From Zygnema cylindricum (Eukaryota > Streptophyta > Zygnematophyceae > Zygnematales > Zygnemataceae): DNA of 26,758 bases. The position numbers and the translations under genes are program-made. Shown here piece after piece: positions 1 to 10,100 of the stretch. Under the pieces are notes generated by a model that saw nothing but the letters and a program-made list of their open reading frames with translations, did no database searches and was not told where the DNA came from. The stretch covers positions 12,501-39,258 of the forward strand of contig JBBHKE010000612.1 of NCBI GenBank assembly GCA_037447655.1. The letters are read 5' to 3'. Numbering within the stretch: the stretch's first letter is position 1; every line of letters begins with the position of its first letter.

Positions 1-1147
1 TCTTCCATCCTCTCCCTCTAATACACTTTTCTTTGTAAACCCAGTCTCTTTTGAGAGACTGTCAGAATCCTCTACTAAAACTTGTGAGTCTTTTCTTTCG
101 CTTCTTTTCACATCTAAATTGATATCGTCATCGACAGTCGAAAAAGGAATACAAGGAGAAGGACTTGCCGTATCCGAGGGAGATGGGGGAAAAGAAGAAG
201 AAGGAGAGGGAGAGTGAGAAGTCTTCCCTGTTTCCCAACTCATCCATGACCTCGCCTTAGGAGATGACGTGGGAGAGGTATGAGATGAAAGAATAGGACT
301 GACTCCACCAGACAAAGTAGCTTTAATATCTTCTCGAGAAAAACCTTTACGATTTTCCCAAGATGTCGAAGAAGGTTGAGGTGTTTCTGCAAAAATCCTA
401 GTGGGAGAGGAGAGTGGAGATGTACGTCCTGGACTCACAGGGGCACTCTTACTGGGCTTGCGAGGGATAGAAATAGTGGGATACTTATTGCAATTGTTAT
501 TTTCGAAGTCGTTTTCGTCCTTTACTTTCGATACACATTCATTTTGCTCAACTTCATCCGCCCAAGCGGCCAATGAGAGACCCGCCTTTTCCAATCTCAC
601 TTTTGTCTTAAATTTCAATGCCTCCTCTCCTCCTTTACTATGTCTCTCTCCTTCCTTTGAAGAGTTCTCAAAAATTATGTCCCCAGAATCCGTCTTTTTT
701 TCTTCTACAAATTCCTGGTCGAAACCTCTAAAACTGGAAGCCTCTATATTTGAAAGATACTCTTTCTGATTAACTGCACACTTTTTGGCGTTTACTGAGG
801 GCAAAGAAGATTTCTGATTGGTCACAAGTGGCGGTTTTTTAGTGGTTTTGAAGAAAAACTTGTCATTCCCATTTGGGATCCCTTTTCCACTATCTAATTT
901 TCCGTCGTCCACCATCTCTCTCTCGAGTAAATCTTCTGTTCTTTTTACACTTTGAGCTTCATGTTTAACTTTTTCAAAATCTGCATCCGGTTGACTTGGC
1001 AAAACAGGCGTATTTACTTCAGGACGGTTTTCATTTTCAAAAATTGTGACAGCTAAATGTAACTTTCCTGTCTTCACATTTCGTAAATCTTGCCAAAACT
1101 CGAAACGTTGCCCTCCTCTGTATTTATTCAAGTCAAAGACACAATAC
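1..1147 (-). CDS. NTMC2T6: Exon 9 (partial): C2 end and disordered Ser/Pro-rich tail
   Basis: Acceptor TTTACCAG|G TAT, then 382 codons open to the window edge. It starts YCVFDLNKYRGGQRFEFW and closes the C2 domain at about LHLAVTIFEN (near 1030). The rest is hydrophilic and low complexity: Lys/Glu-rich first, then Ser-Pro clusters (SPLSSPT, SHTSPTSSPK, SHSPSPSSS) and two Trp motifs, SWENRK and SWETGK. SP sites suggest proline-directed phosphorylation. No stop occurs before position 1. Confidence 0.88.
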
Positions 1148-4100
1148 CTGGTAAATACACCCCAAAATGAATAGTAAATACCAATTGAATACCCTAAACC
1201 TCACATCCCAATTAGTAATTGCCCATGATCAAGAATCCTTCTCATTAACTTGGAATAACTACACCGCTAATCGTTAGTAGCGTTAAAGTTTTTTTCGCCA
1301 CTTAAAACATCTTTTCTTCGTGCACACTTGTCAGATTGCCAATCTGATGGTTGCTATTGGAAGGCAAGATTCTCACCTTCCTATTGGTGGTCTCCGATTG
1401 ACAATTTGACAAGTGTGCACGAAGAAAAGATGTTTGAAGTGGCAAAAAAAACTTTAACACTAATAACGATTAGCGGTGTAGTGTTGTATATGGAGCAGGT
1501 TTTGCCAATAATCAATATGTACGCTTTTTGAGGGTCTCGATAATCGATATATCGCGACACTAAACCGTACCGCAATCAATCTGTACCGAATGTTTGACTT
1601 TGTACCTTAAATTATTATTTTTCAGACTTGGTACGCCAAACTTTCAGCGAATCAAGTGTTCGGTGAAGATTTGGCAAGACATATGTCTGGTAAAGATTTA
1701 CATACAGAATAAAGTACAGTAAAGCACAATTTACAAGTTTTTCACACTCCTTGGACAACTCCACCATGAATTGCAACCAGAGCAGAAAAATTATTCATAT
1801 CAATGCAAAACTAGTCAGTTCGACTATATGGATGACATCATCAAATTATGACCATTTAAGGAATCAGTATTACTAATACTATTTGATGGTCAACGGCTTG
1901 AAAAAACCGGAACCGAATTCTTGTAATTATACATTATAACCATTCACTATTTTCCACACCATGAACAGAAATTAGAGCAAAGAAATATACAGCCTGGGAT
2001 TGATTGTAGTGTAATTAGCAACGGGGATACTACACCATCCACCGCTATTAGAGTAAATGAATTATTAGTGTTAACACCTTATTAAAATTAACTACACTAA
2101 ATTATGTTCTGCAACGTGGCTTATTGTGGTTCACTTCTTTAATTAATGTTATTAACATTAATTTATGATTTCAGGTCCAAAGACATCCACTAATTATGGT
2201 GGATGTGAAATGTATATTAAACACATAGCCTTTTATCGCGATTAGAGTTAATAACTCTACTTCAGTTGTTGGATTTTTGACCCAAAATCATAAAATGGTG
2301 TTAATTACACAAAAGAACTAGGCGGCCGACGAACGGTGTTGAATGAGCGACGTCTCCGACCATAATTTAGTGTAGTCAATAACCGCTTTAACAATAGAAA
2401 AAAAATCACTTAACTCTAATAGCGATGTCAAGAGTGTAGGTTATAATTGACGCACCCGAGTTCGTCACACTTGAAGGTGTCCTTATCACGTACTCGAAGG
2501 ATGAGTAAATTTTGTCTATTCCACGTTGAAATCGGGGCACGGAATTCCTCAAACCATTGAGGAGATAAAGTTTTTCGTTTCATACGTGTCTTAAATCTTG
2601 CCGATCCTAAAGCTCCCTTTACAAAAGGGTCCGAAAATCCTGCAAAACAGAGTCGTTTATATGAAGAAGGGAATAAATCACGATGATTGCGTTGTTATAA
2701 TTTCGATAAAGTCGTTTATAGTAAGGAAAAAACAAGCAATAAAAAAACATGAAGCACAAAAAACACGATAATTTGATAATAGCATTGTTATACTTTAGAT
2801 TTAGTTGTTTATATTAAGGAAACAAATAATGAAGGTATCGAACGAATAGGGATTCACTCTGCACTCCTGTTTAACTGAAATAAATGAAGAAAATGAAGGG
2901 AAATGACAAGTTATTCAATTTTTACCAAAAATCTCCGTAAACGCGTTAAAAACCATTGGTAAATAGGTCAATTTTTTTTAACAAAATGACAAGTGGCAAG
3001 GTGAAAGTTTGCTGAAGGTAAATTAAATAAAAATCAACGACTGAATTAAGGTACAAAAGTACTTGAAACCTTTACCGATTAGGAAACTAAGTAGACTCCC
3101 CTTTCCACCCATTGATATTTTCCATGAGCAAATGAAAGAGTAAAAAGGAAAACATGGTCTTGACAATCAGAAAGAGTTCACAAAAATGTTTACAAGGGGT
3201 AAGTAGAAAAAATAGAGAGATAAGAAAAGACGTCTATAAGAGGAAAGTAGAAAAATTAGACAGATAACCAAAAGCATTAACAAGGGGAAAGTAAAGAAAT
3301 TAGAAAGATACCCAAAAAAGTTTAGAAGTAGAGGAACTAGAGAGCTTACCATTGGCATCTGCTGCCTTAAGATTTTTCCCTTCTAAAATTTCGATCAAAA
3401 CTTCCGCACACGATTCCATCTCTTTCACTTGAAAAAAATCAGCTGTTTATCATAACACCAAAACCAGAAAACATAATACATAAGGACCACTTTCACCTTT
3501 GTAGTATTGTTTTGTTATGCATACTGTGCATTGTATATCGTTATATATCGAATACTGTATTTATATTGTATTGCAGTTATATTGTGGTCTCTCTAACAAA
3601 TTGAAGGTTTAAGGTGAGAAAAAACACGAGTTCAAACATTAAACATAAAAAAACATTAATTTCTAACCATGGTTCAAAAAAGACTAAGCCAAGGAGAGAC
3701 ATCAATTTACTTGCTCAGTTGATCTCTGTATTTATTCCACACTACCACAATAATAAAGGTAAGACCAGAAGAGAATTCCGGGAGTGATTCAATCATTGTC
3801 AAAAAACACATATATGTCTTGAAAAAACTTTCAAAAATGAATTCTTTCCCAGGCATGAAGTAAACGCAAGTATTGTTTTCAAAAAACTCATTATATTACA
3901 TAATCTGTCTGATTTCCTCCTTACATTCTAATACACGTTTGTTTCTCCATACAACCTTCTCATGAAAGCAATGACAATATTGAATCAATTTTCCACATCT
4001 CTCTTCATACAAACCTCTAAACAAAAAATGTAAGAGCAATAATAACAATCAATCTCTTAACAAAAACTATAAGAGCAATAACAACATTCAACTAAATTGT

Positions 4101-7100
4101 CGATACCTCTCTAGAAACACTTTCCTTAGCTATCACACGAGGAGGAGAACCAAGTAAAAGGATTTTTTCATAACAATGTGAGACCTAAAAAGACCTACAC
4201 TTTTTGAGAAGGAACCTAAAAAACCCTAACTAAAAAACCCTAGAGAACCCAAAAAAACCCCTTAAAGCCGCACCATGGGCACCTTAATGCCTGACAATTT
4301 TTTATTTTTTTTTCAAAACTGATGACTTAGTCTCTCAAAACCCAAATTCTAATGCCTCACCGAACGACTTAAAAAAAAAAAAAAAGTGACAACATAAGTC
4401 CCGAAAGCCTCAAAAAAGACCGCCTTCCCAAACGAAAACTCTAAAATAGTCCAAAAAACTCTGGAAAAAAACCACAAGAAACCCTCAGTCGCTTCACCGA
4501 AAGGTTTAAAAAAAATAAAAAAATTAAGAACTTATCAGACTCTAAAAAACTCTAATGGACCATTAGGAACCATAAAAACACGCCTCACCAAAAGCTTTTT
4601 TTAAAAAAGGGAAGAAACTCAAAAACTTAAAGCCCACAAAAAGTCTCAAGAAAAACTTAAAAATAAACTTCGAAAACCATTAGGAATGAAAACTCGAAAC
4701 CACGAAAAACTCCAAAACCACAAAACTCCAAAACCACAAAAACCCCAAAACCACGAAAACTCCAAAACCACCAAAACTCCAAAACCACAAAACTCCAAAA
4801 CCACCAAAACTCCAAAACCACAAAACTCCAAAACCACCAAAACTCCAAAACAAGCAAAACTCCAAACCACGAAACCTCCAAAACCGCAAAAATTCCAAAC
4901 CACAAAACTCCAAACCACCAAAACTCCAAACCACGACGAAAACCCTTAAAATACGATCATTACGATGGTACTGTACCAGGATCGGGTGTCGATTGTTGTG
5001 ACTGTTGAGGAGCTCCGGAAGGCGAGGACATATAGTGTGCCGCGATCTTCTGCAGATCTACTACCAACATATTCGGTTCCACCATGGATTTCTCCAGAGC
5101 TGTCACGAGCATCTTGTCCTGTCACGCTCAACCACAGCCCAACCAACCAAGCCAGTCGCCCGGTCACTTTCTAGGCTTTTCTAGGACTCGCAGAAGTTTT
5201 TTTTTGCGAGTCCGAAACCGCAAAGGTGTGACAAATGTCACTTTCTCGAGGACGGGGAACCACGAAGGTGTGACATTTGTCACGGGAACTGCAAAGAGGT
5301 GATGTTTGTTACTTGCTTGCGGACGTTGAAATCACAAAGATATGATCAGTACAACGGTACAGGCACGGAGGTTTTTTAGCAACAACATGTCATTGGCCAT
5401 GTTTCCAACGAAATGTTTTGATTTAATATTTTTTTGGTTTCAATCACACCGTGCATCTCACTCTCGTCACGACACACATCAAAATGCAATTAAAACACAT
5501 TGCACAAAACAAAACAAAACAAAACAAAACGAAACAAATCGAAACAAAACGAAACGAAACAAAACAAAACAAAGCACAGATCATGTAAATTTAGACTCTA
5601 ATGTGTTGTGTCTTGATGTGTTGATGTGTTAATATGCTTATTGAAATATAATAACATTTTGCTTATTGATGTGCTTTTTGAAATGTATAAGTGTGTGATG
5701 TGTTGAGGTTCTTTTGATGGGTAGTTTAGTTATAGAATTTGATATTATTGCATTATCAAGAAACTCCAAAGAAGCATCAATTCATGTTGAAACTGAGTTG
5801 AAATTCAATGCCATTTGTTTTGTTTTATTATTTTTTTTAAACCTATGTCATAAAAGTTTGATTTTGTGCCCTATTTTTTTTATTAAATGTGAAGAGGTTC
5901 AACGTGCTTCAATGATGTCACACTCTACATGAAACCCTATAAAGAAAGAAGAAAAAAAAAACATTAAAAAGGTGATGAAAGCATTATGTTTGTCCACAAC
6001 TCATTCTGATCTTTTGTGTTGTTTTGGAAGGCTGAAAATGGTCTCAACATTTAAATGAAAGGGTTGAAGCATGTTTAAACTGTTGTTTAAACATGTTTAT
6101 TGGGTACTACTTAAACCAAACGCTGCCATACGGGGTATGCCATTTCAAAATTCTCAAGTTTTTTATAGCCTTTTGACATTGTGTCACAAACCAGTGGTAA
6201 CGCTGAACCGACAATGTGACGATTCTTTGCCGTTTCCATGACAAGTTAAACTCTATCGTTTAAACACCCTAAAATTACAAATGATAAAAAAATTGTTTAT
6301 ACTAGGTTTAAACGTTTGATGGTTAAATTAATTTGAAAGACGGATGACAACACGCTATGGTTTACTACCGTAACATCGACCCTGGTGAAATTGGGAGCAG
6401 TTGATCATTTTTTTTTTTGCATTTTAGACAAAGAACTTTTTGAGGCTGGTATTTAATGGATTTGAAAGGTACACCGTGAATCACTATTACTGTTAATGTT
6501 TTTTTCGTCTCTTAAAACAACTATTCTCCGTACACACTTCTCGCGTTTTGGATCTGACGGTTGCGATTGAAAGGTAAGATTCTCAGCTTCCGATTGGCGG
6601 TCTCAAATTGAAAATCGGACAAGTGTGTACGGGGAAAAGATGTATCAAGTGGCGAAAAAATTATTAACACTAATAGCGATACACGGTGTAGTTATTAGAA
6701 TTTTTGAGAATTTGAATTACGATAGAGATGATTGGGTTCGTACTTTGTACGACTGCTCAGAGGTTGCCATCGGCAGCAAAATTGTTGGTATTTTAAACAA
6801 TTCCGTGCATACTTTTCAAAGTTTTTGAAATAGTGGCAACAAAAATTACTAAAACAGTTCAAATTAGCAAAACCCGAATTATTTTCGGAAAAAGGGGTGG
6901 ATGTTACGGCATTGCCGCTTTAACATTGGGATGCATTGTCACATCACAATTTTTGGGGAAGCTTAATTATTTTGCTTAAGATTTCAACCGTGCAATGGAG
7001 TCACTTGTCAAATCCTCTAAAGATGTGACATCTGTCACATGCTTGTGGACTTGAAACCACAAAGATGTGACATCTGTCACTTTCAAATAACTTTGAAACT

Positions 7101-10100
7101 GCAAAAAAGTGACATCTGTCACTTTTTCGTGGACTTGAAACCACAAAGATGTGACATCTGTCACTTTCAAATTACTTTGCAAAAATGTGACATCTGTCAC
7201 TTTCTTGTGGACTTGAAAACACAAAGATGTGACATCTGTCACTTTCAAATAACTTTGAAACTGCAAAAATATGACATCTGTCACTTTCTCGTGGACTTGA
7301 AACCACAAAGATGTGACATCTGTCACTTTCAAATAACTTAGCAAAAATGTGTCACTTTCTCGTGGACTTTAAAACACAAAGATGTGACGTCCCACATCAC
7401 GTCCAAATCCACAAAATGTCATCCACTTATCATTTCATAACACATTAAGAACACTAACAGCAACTGAGCTTGTCAAGTAAATAAAATTTGCGAAGATCAA
7501 AACCACACCGCCAACTTCTCGGCTATCACTGAGATTATGCCTTTCCAGAATCCACTAAATAGTGCTAATAGTGCTTATAATCAAAATAAGATAGCACAGA
7601 GAAAAAGATAGAAAAAAGGGGAAAAGGTTGAAAGGGACATCTCCAGCTAATTAATAATGTGTTTATAAATAAAAGATACTACAGAGAAAAAAATAAAAAC
7701 AGATATTTTCCAGCTTATTAATAATAATGTGTTGATAATCAAAATAAGATAGTATAGAGAAAAAAAAAAAAAACAGAGGTTTCCAGATTAACAGCCAGCC
7801 CATAATGCCTGAAATTGCATTTATACTCAAAATAACACAGTACAGAAAGATAAAAACGGACGCTTCCATCTTACTATAATCAAAAAAAGATGTAGTATAG
7901 AGAAAAAATAAATAAAAACGAGGTTTCGAACTTACCAACCAGCCTGCAATGCCCGGAAGCTCGGCAACATCAATTCCAAAGTTACCAATGGGCCGTACCG
8001 CGAGAGAAACATAAGGAGTTCCCGCAAAACAAAGACGAATTCGACTAATAAAAGGCCATTCAGGGAGGAACTTCATGCCTAAAAGAACCTGACAAGAAAG
8101 GGAAAAATTAACGACAGTAAAATGTAAGAAGAGCATGAATAACACATTGAACTAATGTGTTAATCAATGTATGGTTTACAGCACCGCTAATCGTTATTAG
8201 TGTTAAAGTTTTTTTCTCCACTTAAAACATCTTTACTCCATGCACACTTGTCGGATTGTCAATCGTCTACCGCCAGTAGGAAGGTGAGAATCTTGCCTTC
8301 CAATAGCAACCAGCGGATTGACAACCTGACAAGTGTACACGAAGAAAAGATGTTTTAAGTGGCAAAAAAAACGTTTAACACTAATAACGATTAACGGTGT
8401 AGTATAGTAATGTGGGTAGCGTTGGTAAGTCCATACAGTGTTTACCACTTCTAATTAACAACCATTGGGATACAATTAGCAACATTAAGAGCATCCACAC
8501 TAAATCGAGTTCTGTACTAAGCAAATTTAACAAGTTCGATGCCAAAAAACAATTAAATAGATGCAGTCTAAACACAGTTTAAATAAAATGGACAGAAATG
8601 AGTAGTTTGGCCGTCTGCTTATTAAACTATTTCATTAACTTGATACTTGGGATGATGTTAAAAAACTGGACATAATGTTCAAAAACTTGGAATGACGTTC
8701 AAAAGCAGCGGTAGAGGTTAAATGCGAGCAGTATCGATTCTGTTTTGACAGAATCTACAAGAGCTTACAAAAACCATGGAGATAGAGAAAACTACATGCT
8801 GGTAATCAAATTCGATGATATAATACTATGCAATAAGCCAAAACTGTGAAACAACAACCTCTAGTTTTCGTCAGAGCAAAAAATGAAATGTAGGCGAGCA
8901 TTTCTCTCACCTTTCCCTCAATAATAACCTTTGACACGTGGCAAGCTCCCTTTAACCCGAGGCTGTATAGTCGTTGAGGGTGTCCAACAATCACTGCATA
9001 CATATCTTGAGAAGCGACAAATTCACCTGCCATTTCTAAAACCTGCAAGAATGGTTCCAGGTCAAAAAAATGAAAACATTCTAATTTGCAAAAAAATGTT
9101 ATAAGTGTCAATTAGCTGCGTTTCTTAGACAGTTTCCTTTTTCAAGACTTCTAAGTCTTCTTTTTCAAGACTTCCTTTTTCTAGACTTCTTTTTCAAGAC
9201 TTCTAAGTCAAGACTTCCTTTTTCAAGACTTTCTTTTTCAAGTCTTCTTTTTCAAGACTTCCTTTTTCAAGACTTCTTTTTCAAGACTTCTTTTTTCAAG
9301 AATTCCTTTTTCAAGACTTCTTTTGCATGACTTCCTTTTTCAAGACTTCCTTTTTCAAGACTTCGTTTTTCAAGACTTCTTTTTCAAGACTTCCTATTTC
9401 AAGATTTCCTTTTTCAAGACTTGCTTTTTCAAGACTGAGGCAATCAAGAACAGTGGACAAATGGATTAATAATAAGTACAAAATGTCTATCGCGACAAGG
9501 ATAGCTTAACCATAATGATTCCAGGCACAGAAAATCAAGAAAAGCTAAAAAAAAATTAACAACAATAAATTAGAATAAATGAACAACAATAAATAAGGAT
9601 TTAGTATTGATTAGGGTCCCTTAGCCAGAATAGCTCCAGACACAGACAATCAAGAACAGTCGAGAAAAATGAACAACAATAACCACCAAACCTATGTGAC
9701 TAGAGTCCTTAGCCATAATGCACATAAGGTCTGATTTTCAAACACAGACAAGACCAATAAATACAATGTTTCTATTGTAATTAGGGTCCTTAGACAAGCA
9801 GCGAAACGGGTTGGTTAGAACATTGGTATGTTTTTCACAAACATAAACCGAGTACTGAACAAATTTGAATGAGTACATCAAAGAATAAACGAAAGTGATA
9901 TAAGTGGAGGAGGAAATAGGAATATAGGACTCCCATCAAACTTCATCTTTAAAACAAAGGAAAATGATTGAAGCCTTGCGAGACATGATACGACTTAAAA
10001 AATCCACACCAATATCAATTAAAGAGATAAAACCTTAATCAATATGGTCACACGCATAACACGATGGCCCCTCTCATCCGGACATCATTACATAACAGAG

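Larger units (their letters stand above)
1148..2455 (-). other. Intron 8
   Basis: Holds a foldback MITE (1259-1481) near the exon 9 side and a larger composite element (2030-2439) that starts 16 nt from the exon 8 boundary. The section 1490-1620 is rich in TCGATA motifs like those at 16600-17700. The section 1620-2029 is unassigned. Confidence 0.8.
3443..4976 (-). other. Intron 6
   Basis: The donor-proximal 700 bp are A/C-rich repeats (4190-4940 on the plus strand). The section 3450-4190 is AT-rich without recognised features. Confidence 0.8.
5119..7935 (-). other. Intron 5, the largest (2.8 kb)
   Basis: Carries the 42-bp palindrome array (7020-7395) and its decayed relative (5222-5350), a foldback MITE (6469-6691), an AAAAC microsatellite (5503-5576) and a hairpin (6070-6095). 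The stretches 5600-6060, 6100-6460, 6700-7000 and 7400-7930 show no gene. Confidence 0.82.

Noticed and set aside
401-769. 122-codon plus-strand frame
   Set aside because: Antisense shadow of exon 9, whose minus frame stays open for 382 codons and continues a C2 domain.
4195-4260. AAACCCTAA-like words suggesting interstitial telomere repeats
   Set aside because: Only isolated CCCTAA words within a generally A/C-rich tract; no tandem seven-base array.
4646-4949. Four overlapping 84-91-codon frames of Phe/Trp/Gly or Lys/Pro/Thr repeats
   Set aside because: By-products of the A/C minisatellite in intron 6.
4946-5167. 73-codon minus frame over exon 6 (starts MTGRLAWLVG)
   Set aside because: The neighbouring frame gives the SMP ending and fits the phase of both adjoining exons.
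6976-7344. Frames of 122 and 100 codons with repeating KVTDVTSLWFQVH or CDICHF peptides
   Set aside because: The 42-bp repeat is a multiple of 3, so any stop-free unit gives a long frame on both strands; no start context or family.
8925-8945. GACACGTGGC as a G-box
   Set aside because: It lies inside exon 4 coding sequence (CHVS codons), so regulatory meaning cannot be claimed.
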